Source: Isoptericola sp044389085
GTDB taxonomy: Bacteria; Actinomycetota; Actinomycetes; Actinomycetales; Cellulomonadaceae
Length of the DNA stretch: 64,000 nt
Assembly (NCBI RefSeq): GCF_044389085.1
Contig: NZ_JBIRXP010000001.1
Coordinates: 248,001-312,000 of the forward strand
Reading direction: 5' to 3'
Shown: one piece after another, positions 41,678 to 49,260 of the stretch
How positions within the stretch are numbered: the stretch's first letter is position 1
How the letters are laid out: each line of letters opens with the position of its first letter
Made by a program: the position numbers and the translations under genes
Notes under the pieces: generated by a model
Seen by the model: only the letters and a program-made list of their open reading frames with translations
Databases searched by the model: none
What the model was told of the DNA's origin: nothing

Positions 41678-42500
41678 CGCCGACCTCGCCCGCCTGGCGG
41701 GGACCTCGGTCCGTGCGCTGCGGCACTACCACCAGGTCGGAGTGCTCGCGGAGCCGCCGCGGTCCGGCAACGGGTACCGGCGCTACGACGTGCACGACCT
41801 CGTCCGCGTGCTGCGCATCCGGCGTCTCGCCGCCCTGGGCATCCCCCTCGACCGGATGGCCGCCCTCCTCGACGACGGGCAGGACGGTGCCGGCGGACAG
41901 GATGATGGGCAGGGCGATGGGCAGGGCGACGGGCGCCGGTCCTCGGCGCAGCTGCTCGACGAGCTCGACCGCGAGCTGTCCGAGCAGATCGACCGGCTCG
42001 TCCGGCAGCGGGAGGTGGTCGCGCACCTCCGTGCCCACCGGGCCGCCCCCGACCTGCCTCCCGAGCTCGCGCCGGCCGCGGCGGCCTTCGCCGCGGCGGG
42101 GATCCCGGCCGACGTCGTCCGGGCGGACCGGGACCAGGCCGTGCTCGTCTCGCACCTCGCGGGGGAGGACGGCGCGCGGCTCCTGGCCGAGGTCTACCGC
42201 CGGCTCAGCGCGGGCGACGTCGTCGCCGTCGTGGCCTCCCTCTCCGAGCGTCTCGGCCGGCTCGGCCCGGACACCGACGACGCGGAGGTGGACGCGGTCG
42301 TCGACGGCTTCGTCGAGACGTTCGGGCCGCTCGTCGCGGAGCTCACGACGAGCGAGCCGTTGCCCGGACTCGACCGCGCCGCGCCGCTGCTCTCAGAGCA
42401 CTCGGCGGGCATCCTGGGCCCGCGGCAGCGGGAGGTGCTCGCCCGGGTCGAGGCGGGGCTGGCGCAGGCCGCGGGGTCGCCCGGCGACGCCCGGCCGTAG
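41670..42500 (+). CDS. MerR family transcriptional regulator
   Basis: A 276-residue regulator. The N-terminal winged helix (RSADLARLAGTSVRALRHYHQVGVLAEPPRSGNGYRRYDVHDLVRVLRIRRLAALGIPLDRMAALLDDG) is typical. A Gly/Gln/Asp-rich insert (about 73-86: DGAGGQDDGQGDGQGDG) interrupts the dimerisation helix. The long C-domain (about 90-276) is a possible ligand-binding (TipAS or other effector) region. The GTG at 41670 overlaps the MFS stop. No cysteine metal site is present, so it probably senses an organic molecule or drug. Confidence 0.88.
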   Translation: MRSADLARLAGTSVRALRHYHQVGVLAEPPRSGNGYRRYDVHDLVRVLRIRRLAALGIPLDRMAALLDDGQDGAGGQDDGQGDGQGDGRRSSAQLLDELDRELSEQIDRLVRQREVVAHLRAHRAAPDLPPELAPAAAAFAAAGIPADVVRADRDQAVLVSHLAGEDGARLLAEVYRRLSAGDVVAVVASLSERLGRLGPDTDDAEVDAVVDGFVETFGPLVAELTTSEPLPGLDRAAPLLSEHSAGILGPRQREVLARVEAGLAQAAGSPGDARP

Positions 42501-42510
42501 GGTGACGGGC

Positions 42511-43287
42511 GTGGTCCACGACTTCCTCTCCTCCCTGTTCTCCCTCGACGGCCGGGTCGCCCTGGTGACCGGCGGCAGCTCCGGCATCGGCCGCGCGATC
42601 GCCGGCGCGCTCGCCCGGTCCGGGGCGAGCGTCGTCGTCCTCGCCCGGCGGGAGGCGGAGCTGGACGCCACGGTCGCGGAGCTGCGCGCGGACGGCTGCA
42701 CGGCCGACCGCGTGAGCGCCGACCTGTCGACCCGCGACGGCGTGCGCGCCGCGGCCGAGGAGGCGGCCGCGATCTTCGGCGAGCCCGACGTCGTGGTGAG
42801 CTCCGCGGGCATCAACCTGCGCCCGCCGCTGGGCGAGACCGACGACGCCACCTGGGACGCGACGATGGCCGTCAACCTCGAGGCGCCGTACCTGCTCGGG
42901 CAGCGCTTCGGGCCGGGGATGGCCGAGCGCGGCTACGGCCGCCTCATCCACGTGTCGTCCCAGCAGGCGCACCGCGCGTTCGTGCAGTCCGGCGTCTACG
43001 GGGTGTCCAAGGGTGGGCTGGAGTCGCTGGCCCGGTCCCAGGCGGAGGCGTGGTCGCCGCACGGTGTCACCGCGAACACCCTGGTGCCGGGGTTCGTCCT
43101 GACACCGCTCAACCAGCGCTTGTCGTCCGACCCGGAGCGCGTGGCGGCGCTCGCGGCCCGCACCCTGACCGGCCGCAACGGCCTGGCGGAGGACTTCGCC
43201 GGCGCCGCGGTGTTCCTCGCGAGCGCGGCGTCGGCGTACGTCACCGGGCAGGCGCTGCACGTCGACGGCGGGTTCTCGGTGCACTAA
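42511..43287 (+). CDS. Short-chain dehydrogenase/reductase (SDR)
   Basis: A 258-residue classical SDR. The cofactor loop is VALVTGGSSGIGRAIAGAL (TGxxxGxG), then SSAGINLRPP (NAG-like, here SAG), the catalytic Ser in IHVSSQQAHR, Tyr and Lys in YGVSKGG, and a C-terminal SAYVTGQALHVDGGFS. The sequence resembles gluconate-5-dehydrogenase/3-oxoacyl-ACP-reductase-like enzymes. The GTG at 42511 has TAGGGT seven bases upstream; an in-frame GTG at 42502 is also possible. It uses NAD(P)H; the substrate is unknown. It stands between the MerR gene and a redoxin gene. Confidence 0.9.
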   Translation: MVHDFLSSLFSLDGRVALVTGGSSGIGRAIAGALARSGASVVVLARREAELDATVAELRADGCTADRVSADLSTRDGVRAAAEEAAAIFGEPDVVVSSAGINLRPPLGETDDATWDATMAVNLEAPYLLGQRFGPGMAERGYGRLIHVSSQQAHRAFVQSGVYGVSKGGLESLARSQAEAWSPHGVTANTLVPGFVLTPLNQRLSSDPERVAALAARTLTGRNGLAEDFAGAAVFLASAASAYVTGQALHVDGGFSVH

Positions 43288-43300
43288 CCCCTTGGGGGTA
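43285..43300. promoter_or_regulatory. CsoR/CstR-like G-tract palindrome before the redoxin gene
   Basis: TAACCCCTTGGGGGTA has C4/G5 arms like the operators of CsoR-family (copper or persulphide) repressors. It overlaps the stop of the SDR gene and the first two bases of the -10 (TATGGT, 43299-43304) of the redoxin gene. No csoR gene is in the window. Confidence 0.4.
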
Positions 43301-43311
43301 TGGTGCTGGCC

Positions 43312-43593
43312 ATGACCGACACCGTCACGACCGACGACCTGCGCCGCCCCGGGACCCTCACCATGTACGGGGCCACGTGGTGCGGCGACTGCCGCCGCGC
43401 GAAGCGCGTGCTCGACTCCCGCGGCGTGGAGTACGTGAACGTGGACCTCGTCGCCGACCCGACGCGGGCCGACGACGCCGAGGCGATCAGCGGTCGCAAG
43501 AACATCCCCGTCGTGGTCTTCCCCGACGGCGAGTTTTTCGTCGAGCCCACGGACGCCGAGCTCACCGCGAAGCTGGACGCCGTCGGGCTCTGA
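43312..43593 (+). CDS. Mycoredoxin/glutaredoxin-like protein
   Basis: A 93-residue thioredoxin-fold protein. The redox motif is ATWCGDCRRAKRVLDSRG (CGDC), followed by VNVDLV and the cis-Pro segment NIPVVVFPDG. It is close to actinobacterial mycoredoxins, which reduce mycothiol mixed disulphides, but those usually have CGYC; the Asp variant may shift redox potential. The ATG at 43312 follows TATGGT by seven bases; an ATG at 43300 lies inside the -10. It is convergent with the ABC permease gene. Confidence 0.88.
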   Translation: MTDTVTTDDLRRPGTLTMYGATWCGDCRRAKRVLDSRGVEYVNVDLVADPTRADDAEAISGRKNIPVVVFPDGEFFVEPTDAELTAKLDAVGL

Positions 43594-43602
43594 CGGGTCT
43601 GC

Positions 43603-44451
43603 TCACTCCCAGCGGAACCAGACGGCGGCCGCGCCGCCCGCGACGACCGTCGTCGCGCCGAGCCCGACCAGCGCGGACGCGGGGACCGCGACGCCGGCCC
43701 ACGCCGCGCCGAGCGCGTCGACGGCGGCGCCGAACGGGAGCCAGCCGCCCAGGGTGGCGAGCACGTCGGGCAGGTTCTCGCGGGGCCCGAACATCCCGCC
43801 GAGCGCGGCGAGCCCGAAGAAGGCCACGAGGCCGATCGCCACCCCGGACCCCGGGGTCCGCGCGACGGCTGCCACGAGCATCCCGACGGCGTACATCGCG
43901 GTGATCGTCAGCGCCAGCACGCCCGCGGCCACCCCCGGGGCGGCCGGTGTCGACGCGCCCAGCCACACGACCGCGACGCCGAGCGCGAGGGCGATGCCCA
44001 GCAGGATCTGGGCCACCCCGACGAACGCCTGCGCGCCGAGCACCATCGCCGGTGACGCCGGGGTGACGCCGAGCCGCTTGAGGATCCCCGTGCGGCGGTA
44101 GTAGGCGAGGAAGCTCGGCATGTTGATCACCCCGACCGTCGCGACGACCATCGTCAGGGTCAGAGGGATCACGTACACGTCCAGGGCGGTGCGCCCGCCG
44201 GTCCCGGGCACCACCTGGTCCAGGCCCGGCGCCAGCCCGTTCATCACGAGGATGAGCAGCGGCATGCCGAGCGGGATCACGAGCCCGGCGGTGTCGCGGG
44301 CCACCATCCGCGCCTCGGCGAGCGTCAGCGCGAGCCACGCGCCCGCGCCCGGCCGCACCGTGCTCGGCGGCACGCCCGGCTCGGGCAGCTCCAGGACGCG
44401 GGGCGGGTCGTCGCGGGGCGCGTCGTCCCGGACGGTGCGGTGGGTGGTCAT
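43603..44451 (-). CDS. ABC-2 type transporter permease
   Basis: A 282-residue permease with six helices (about 38-280). The pattern MVARDTAGLVIPLGMPLLILVMNGLAPG, MPSFLAYYRRTGILKRLGVTPASPAMVLGAQ and VAFFGLAALGGMFGPRENLP is typical of ABC-2 drug or antibiotic exporters. A charged, Pro-rich 35-residue N-terminus precedes helix 1. The ATG at 44451 overlaps the ATPase stop, so the two are coupled. The pair diverges from a histidine kinase-response regulator operon that probably regulates it. Confidence 0.9.
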   Translation of the reverse strand: MTTHRTVRDDAPRDDPPRVLELPEPGVPPSTVRPGAGAWLALTLAEARMVARDTAGLVIPLGMPLLILVMNGLAPGLDQVVPGTGGRTALDVYVIPLTLTMVVATVGVINMPSFLAYYRRTGILKRLGVTPASPAMVLGAQAFVGVAQILLGIALALGVAVVWLGASTPAAPGVAAGVLALTITAMYAVGMLVAAVARTPGSGVAIGLVAFFGLAALGGMFGPRENLPDVLATLGGWLPFGAAVDALGAAWAGVAVPASALVGLGATTVVAGGAAAVWFRWE

Positions 44452-45413
44452 GCTGCCTCCTCCAGGGGGCTTCCGGTGAGGGTGAGGAATGCGTCGTCGA
44501 GGGTGGGACGGCGCAGCTGCGTCTCGGTCGCGACGACACCCGCGGCGGCGAGCGCCGCGCCCACCGCGTGCAGCAGGTCGCCGCGCGACGGGTCGTCGTC
44601 GCGTCCGGGCGCCGCGCCGGTGACGACGAGCCGGGGGCCGGTCGCGTCGACGTGCTCGACGGCGGGCAGCCCGGACAGGAGGCCGACGGCCGTCGGGTCG
44701 TCGGTGCGCAGGGTGACGGTGGGGCGCAACCCCGCGCGGTCGACGAGCTCGGCCGCGGTGCCGCGGGCGACCACGCGGCCGGCGTCGAGGATCGTCACGT
44801 GGTCGCACAGCCGCTCCACCTCCTCCATGAGGTGGCTGACGAGCAGCACGGTGACGCCGTCGGCCCGCAGGTCCTCGACCAGCGACCACATGCTGCGTCG
44901 CGCCTCGGGGTCGAGGCCGGTGGTGAGCTCGTCGAGGATGACGGCCCGCGGAGCGCCCACGAGGGCCAGCGCGACCGAGACCCGCTGCTGCTGCCCGCCC
45001 GACAGCTTCTCGAAGCGGACGTCGCGCGAGGGCCCCAGACCGACCCGCTCGACCAGCCGGTCGGGGTCCACGCCGTGCGGGTAGAACGAGCGGTACAGGC
45101 GCACGAGCTCCCGCACGGTCAGCGCGCCGTGCAGGTAGGCGCCCTGGAGCTGGACGCCGAGGACGCCGCGCACCCGTCCGCGGTCCGCCCGCGGGTCGAG
45201 CCCGAGCACCCGCACCTTTCCGCCGTCCGGTGCCCGGGCGCCGGCCAGGAGCTCCACGGTGGTGGACTTGCCGGCGCCGTTGCGGCCGAGCACGCCCGCC
45301 ACCTCGCCGGGCCCCACCGAGAGGCTCACGTCGTCCAGGGCGACCACCGGTGGGCGGCCGCGACGCTTGGTGCGGTACGTCTTGCGCAGGTGCTGCGCCA
45401 CGAGTGCGGTCAT
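44448..45413 (-). CDS. ABC transporter ATP-binding protein (drug-export type)
   Basis: A 321-residue ATPase: Walker A GRNGAGKST, Q-loop in GVQLQGAYLHGALTV, signature LSGGQQQRV, Walker B AVILDELTTGLDP and H-loop SHLMEE. The C-terminal 100 residues (TLRTDDPTAV...) match the DUF4162-like tail of antibiotic-export ATPases. The ATG at 45413 has TAGCGT seven bases upstream (45421-45426), so it is leaderless. It shares a 112-base divergent region with the two-component system. Confidence 0.94.
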   Translation of the reverse strand: MTALVAQHLRKTYRTKRRGRPPVVALDDVSLSVGPGEVAGVLGRNGAGKSTTVELLAGARAPDGGKVRVLGLDPRADRGRVRGVLGVQLQGAYLHGALTVRELVRLYRSFYPHGVDPDRLVERVGLGPSRDVRFEKLSGGQQQRVSVALALVGAPRAVILDELTTGLDPEARRSMWSLVEDLRADGVTVLLVSHLMEEVERLCDHVTILDAGRVVARGTAAELVDRAGLRPTVTLRTDDPTAVGLLSGLPAVEHVDATGPRLVVTGAAPGRDDDPSRGDLLHAVGAALAAAGVVATETQLRRPTLDDAFLTLTGSPLEEAA

Positions 45414-45525
45414 GCCGACGACGCTAGGAGGGGCGCCGTCGCCGACGCGCGTGCCGCGGGTCACGACCTGCACCCATGACTTCCGGCACTCCTCGTCACG
45501 GCGCACGGCCCGTTAGCGTGGTGCC

Positions 45526-46656
45526 GTGCGCCGGCTGGGACCCGAGGAGACGTCCGGGCTGACGACCCTCGTCGTCTGCCTGGCGGTCGTCGTGCCCGTC
45601 CCGTTCGTGGCGGAGCCTGGCCGGATGCTCGTGCCGCTCGTCGTCTGGGTGCTGCTGGCGCTCGCCTGGCTCGTGGCGACGGGTGTCGCCGTCCTGCGAC
45701 CGCCGCGCACCCGCGCCGCCTACGTGGGTCTCGCGGCCCAGACGCTGCTGGCCGCGGCCCTGGTGATCACGGTGCCCGGGATCGGGTGGCTGCCCATCCT
45801 GCTGGTCTTCGGCGCCGCGCTGAGCACGTACGTCGGGCCGACCCGGGTCACGGCCGTCGTCGTCGTCGCGAACACCCTCGCCCTGTGCGTGGCGTTCCTG
45901 CTCGCGCCGGGGGACGTGCACCCCTTCGAGATCGTGCTGTCGCTCGGGCTCTACCTGCTGCTCCAGGTGGGCAGCGCGGGGGTGAGCGCGACGCTGCAGC
46001 GCGAGCAGCGCATGCGCACCGAGCTGACCGTCGCCCACGCCGAGCTCGCCGCCGCGGCGGTGCTGGGCGAGGAGGCCACCCGCGCGTCGGAGCGGTTGCG
46101 CATCTCCCGCGAGCTGCACGACCTCATCGGGCACCAGCTCACCGTGCTCACCCTGGAGCTGGAGTCCGCCGCGCACCTGCCGGGCGAGCGCGGGGCGGAG
46201 CACGTGCAGCGTGCGCGCACCGTGGCGCGCGAGCTGCTCGGCGACGTGCGCGCCACGGTGGGCGAGCTGCGCCGTCGCGCGCCGGACCTGCGCGAGGCCC
46301 TCGCCGCTGTCGCCTCCGCCGTCCCCTCCCTGCGGGTCGAGGTCGACGTGGCCGAGGACGTCGTCGCGGACGAGGAGCAGACGGCGGCGCTGGTGCGCGT
46401 CACCCAGGAGGTCGTGACCAACGCGGTGCGGCACGCGGAGATGGCCACCGAGCTGCGCCTCACCGTCACCGCGGACGCCGACGGCGCGCTCACGCTCGTC
46501 GCGCGCGACGACGGGCTCTCCTCCGGTCCGGTGCGGCTCGGGAACGGCCTGTCCGGCATCGTCGAGCGTGCCGAGGCCCTGGGCGGTGCCGCGACGTTCG
46601 ACGGGACGTCGGGGTTCGCGGTCGAGGCGTGGCTGCCGGGGAGGGTGGCCTCGTGA
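45526..46656 (+). CDS. Two-component sensor histidine kinase (HisKA_3 type)
   Basis: A 376-residue kinase with five to six N-terminal helices (about 14-150) and no large outside loop. A linker coil follows (EQRMRTELTVAHAELAAAAVLGEEATRASERL). The H-box is ISRELHDLIGHQLTVLTLELE (His-198) and the HATPase_c has TQEVVTNAVRHAE (N-box) and NGLSGIVERAEALGG. The GTG at 45526 has TAGCGT six bases upstream (45514-45519). It is coupled to the response regulator and diverges from the ABC exporter, an arrangement typical of self-protection or cell-envelope stress modules. Confidence 0.92.
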   Translation: MRRLGPEETSGLTTLVVCLAVVVPVPFVAEPGRMLVPLVVWVLLALAWLVATGVAVLRPPRTRAAYVGLAAQTLLAAALVITVPGIGWLPILLVFGAALSTYVGPTRVTAVVVVANTLALCVAFLLAPGDVHPFEIVLSLGLYLLLQVGSAGVSATLQREQRMRTELTVAHAELAAAAVLGEEATRASERLRISRELHDLIGHQLTVLTLELESAAHLPGERGAEHVQRARTVARELLGDVRATVGELRRRAPDLREALAAVASAVPSLRVEVDVAEDVVADEEQTAALVRVTQEVVTNAVRHAEMATELRLTVTADADGALTLVARDDGLSSGPVRLGNGLSGIVERAEALGGAATFDGTSGFAVEAWLPGRVAS

Positions 46657-47309
46657 GCGCGGGAGGCGGACGGGTGCGGATCGTGCTCGCCGACGACCAG
46701 ACCCTCGTGCGGCACGGCATCCGCAGCCTCCTGGAGATCGCGGGCGACATCGACGTGGTCGCGGAGGCGGAGGACGGCGCGGCGGCGGTCGACGCGGTGC
46801 GTGAGCACGCGCCCGACGTGCTGCTGCTCGACCTGCGGATGCCCGGCCGCGACGGGATCTGGGCGCTGGAGACGCTGCGCGACGAGGGGCTGGAGGTCGC
46901 CGTCCTCGTCCTGACGACCTTCGACGACGACGCGCTGGTGCTGCGGGCGCTGCAGGCGGGCGCGCGGGGCTACCTGCTCAAGGACGTGACGCTGGAGCAG
47001 CTCGCGGAGGCGGTGCGGACCCTGGCCGCGGGCGACACCCTGGTGCAGCCCGCGGTGACGGCGCGCCTGCTGCGAGCGGTCCGCTCGGCGCCCGTCCCGG
47101 ACGACGCCGCCCCGGCGGAGCTCACCGGGCGGGAGCGGGAGGTGCTGCGCCTCATGGCGCAGGGGTGGTCGAACCGGGAGATCGCGGACGCCCTGTACCT
47201 CGCGGAGGGCACGGTCAAGAACCACGTGTCGAACGTGCTGCTCAAGCTCGGCGTCAAGGACCGCACGCGGGCGGTGCTGCTCGCGCTGCAGGGCGGCCTG
47301 CTCGCCTGA
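46653..47309 (+). CDS. NarL/FixJ family response regulator
   Basis: A 218-residue regulator: receiver with LADDQTLVRHGIRSLL, Asp-60 in LLLDLRMPGRDG and Lys in GYLLKDVTLEQ, plus a LuxR-type helix-turn-helix (LTGREREVLRLMAQGWSNREIADALYLAEGTVKNHVSNVLLKLGV). The GTG at 46653 overlaps the kinase stop (GTGA). The probable target is the divergent ABC-2 exporter (43603-45413). No direct repeat operator was recognised in the 45414-45525 gap. Confidence 0.94.
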   Translation: MSAGGGRVRIVLADDQTLVRHGIRSLLEIAGDIDVVAEAEDGAAAVDAVREHAPDVLLLDLRMPGRDGIWALETLRDEGLEVAVLVLTTFDDDALVLRALQAGARGYLLKDVTLEQLAEAVRTLAAGDTLVQPAVTARLLRAVRSAPVPDDAAPAELTGREREVLRLMAQGWSNREIADALYLAEGTVKNHVSNVLLKLGVKDRTRAVLLALQGGLLA

Positions 47310-47351
47310 GAGGTTGCGTCGCCGGGCGGGTCGTGGCCGATACTCGACGGC

Positions 47352-47573
47352 GTGGAGATCTCTGTCGTCTGGTCCGTCGTCCTGCTCGTCGCCGCCCTGT
47401 GGAACCTGGCGGTGTGGCCGTCGTTCTGGCGCCGCGTGACCAAGGACCCGCGCGCCCGGGACGACGCGGGGCGCCCCACCCGCTTCTTCACCGTGCACGC
47501 GGTGCTGGTGGGTGTCTCCCTGCTGCTCGCCCTGCTCGTCGGCGTCGTGGGCGTGCTCGGTCTCGTCGGCTGA
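47352..47573 (+). CDS. SCO4848-family small membrane protein
   Basis: A 73-residue protein with two membrane helices (VVWSVVLLVAALWNLAVWPSF and HAVLVGVSLLLALLVGVVGVLGLV) joined by a basic, conserved loop (WRRVTKDPRARDDAGRPTRFF). The pattern matches a small actinobacterial family of unknown role (SCO4848-like). The GTG at 47352 has GATACT seven bases upstream. It stands 46 bases ahead of ku. Confidence 0.78.
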   Translation: MEISVVWSVVLLVAALWNLAVWPSFWRRVTKDPRARDDAGRPTRFFTVHAVLVGVSLLLALLVGVVGVLGLVG

Positions 47574-47619
47574 TCCACGGGCACTGGCGCGTATCCGCAG
47601 GTCGCGTGACGATGGGCAC

Positions 47620-48573
47620 ATGAGGGCGATCTGGAAGGGCGCCGTGACGTTCGGCCTCGTCAACGTGCCGGTCAAGCTGTACAGCGCGACCGAGGACCAC
47701 GACGTGCCGCTGCACCAGGTGCACGACACCGACGGCGGGCGCATCCGCTACCGGCGCGTGTGCGAGCTGGACGGCGAGGAGGTGCCGTACCAGCACATCG
47801 ACCGCGCGTACGACGACGGCGAGCGCACCGTGGTGCTCACCAAGGACGACCTCGCGGCGCTCCCGGCGGAGGCGAACCGGGAGATCGAGGTCGTCGAGTT
47901 CGTGCCGAGCGACCAGATCGACCCGATCATGCTCGACCGCACCTACTACCTGGAGCCGGACTCCAAGAGCCCGAAGGCGTACGTGCTGCTGCGCCGCACC
48001 CTGGAGGAGACGGACCGCACCGCGATCGTGAAGTTCGCGCTGCGCCAGCGGACCCGGCTGGCGGCGATGCGGGTGCGTGACGAGGTGCTGGTGATGCAGA
48101 CCCTGCTGTGGGCGGACGAGGTGCGCGAGGCGGCCTTCCCGTCGCTCGACGGGTCGGTCACCGTCTCGGACAAGGAGCTGGCCATGTCGGGGCAGCTCGT
48201 CGCGAGCTACGAGGCCGACTTCGCGCCCGAGGAGTACGAGGACGAGTACCAGGTGCAGCTGCGCCAGCTCATCGACGCCAAGATCGAGCAGGGTGACGCG
48301 CTCGACACGTCGGAGACCTTCGGCGAGCAGCCGGAGAAGGAGGACGCCGACGTCATCGACCTGATGGAGGCCCTGCGGCGCAGCGTGTCGGGGTCGAAGG
48401 GCGGGTCGAGGTCCGGCTCGACGGGCGAGTCCGAGGAGAAGGCTCCCGCGAAGAAGAAGGCTCCGGCGAAGAGGGCTCCCGCGACGAAGGCCCCGGCCAA
48501 GAAGGCCTCGGCCAAGAAGGCGCCCGCGAAGAAGGCGCCTGCGAAGAAGGCGGCGGAGCGCAAGACGGGCTGA
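47620..48573 (+). CDS. ku: Non-homologous end-joining protein Ku
   Basis: A 317-residue bacterial Ku. The core (about 1-250) carries MRAIWKGAVTFGLVNVPVKLYSATED, the YQHIDRAY-type motif and the DEYQVQLRQLIDAKIEQG end. The C-terminal tail (about 265-317) is an Ala/Lys/Pro repeat (APAKKAPAKK...), which is known in other bacterial Ku proteins to aid DNA threading and ligase stimulation. The ATG at 47620 has GACGAT six bases upstream. It works as a dimer on DNA ends with LigD (37715-40270 here). Confidence 0.95.
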   Translation: MRAIWKGAVTFGLVNVPVKLYSATEDHDVPLHQVHDTDGGRIRYRRVCELDGEEVPYQHIDRAYDDGERTVVLTKDDLAALPAEANREIEVVEFVPSDQIDPIMLDRTYYLEPDSKSPKAYVLLRRTLEETDRTAIVKFALRQRTRLAAMRVRDEVLVMQTLLWADEVREAAFPSLDGSVTVSDKELAMSGQLVASYEADFAPEEYEDEYQVQLRQLIDAKIEQGDALDTSETFGEQPEKEDADVIDLMEALRRSVSGSKGGSRSGSTGESEEKAPAKKKAPAKRAPATKAPAKKASAKKAPAKKAPAKKAAERKTG

Positions 48574-48593
48574 GCCGCCCTGCCACCGTGCCG

Positions 48594-49148
48594 TCAGGCG
48601 GGCGTGCGTCCCGAGGAGCGCGCCGCGGCCGCCTCGCGGACGAGGGCGAGGAGGTCGTCGATGTCGCGGTCGCCGAGGCTGCTCGCGCCGAACGACGCGA
48701 GGGCGTAGAGGCCCTCGCCCATGAGGGAGACCGCCCGGGCGAGCACCGGGTCGCCGACCTCCTCGCGGACGGTCTCCGTCCAGGCGGTCTGCGCCGCGTC
48801 GAGCACGTCGCGGGCGCGGGGGTACGCGCCCTGCGCGAGCCGTGAGGCCGCGAGGTAGAGCACGCCGAAGTCGCCGTCGATGACCGTGGACGTGCGCAGG
48901 AGATAGTCGGCGGCGCCCTCGGGGGCGTCGCGCATCGTGTCGACGTCGGTCGCGGTGAGCTCGCCCAGGCGGTCGAGCAGCCCGTCGACGAGGGCGTCCT
49001 TCGAGGGGAAGTGGTAGAGCAGGCCGCCCTTGGACACGCCGGCGCGGTCGGCCACGGCCTCGATCGTCGCGGCGCGCTCCCCGGACTCGACGAGGAGTTC
49101 GGCGAACGCGTGCAGGACCTTGGCGCGGGCGGCGGGGGCGGGGGGCAT
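48594..49148 (-). CDS. TetR family transcriptional regulator
   Basis: A 184-residue repressor. The helix-turn-helix is AATIEAVADRAGVSKGGLLYHFPSKDALVDGLL; the C-domain (about 75-175) fits the TetR_C group near MFS exporters. The ATG at 49148 has TAGGCT six bases upstream (49155-49160; leaderless). It diverges from the DHA2 exporter at 49261 and probably represses it. A weak dyad (ACCG-N6-CGGT near 49179) is the only operator candidate in the 112-base gap. Confidence 0.9.
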   Translation of the reverse strand: MPPAPAARAKVLHAFAELLVESGERAATIEAVADRAGVSKGGLLYHFPSKDALVDGLLDRLGELTATDVDTMRDAPEGAADYLLRTSTVIDGDFGVLYLAASRLAQGAYPRARDVLDAAQTAWTETVREEVGDPVLARAVSLMGEGLYALASFGASSLGDRDIDDLLALVREAAAARSSGRTPA

Positions 49149-49260
49149 GTCGACAGCCTAGTGGCGGAGTGTTACTGTACCGGCTGGACGGTGCGGAAGT
49201 TCGACATCACCATGTCGCCCCGGCCGTCCGCAGCATGTGAAAGGCACCTCAGGTTCAGAC

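Noticed and set aside
49175..49195. Possible TetR operator between tetR (49148) and the DHA2 exporter
   Set aside because: ACCG-N6-CGGT is only partly symmetric (about 5 of 8 positions per arm), too weak to call as a feature.
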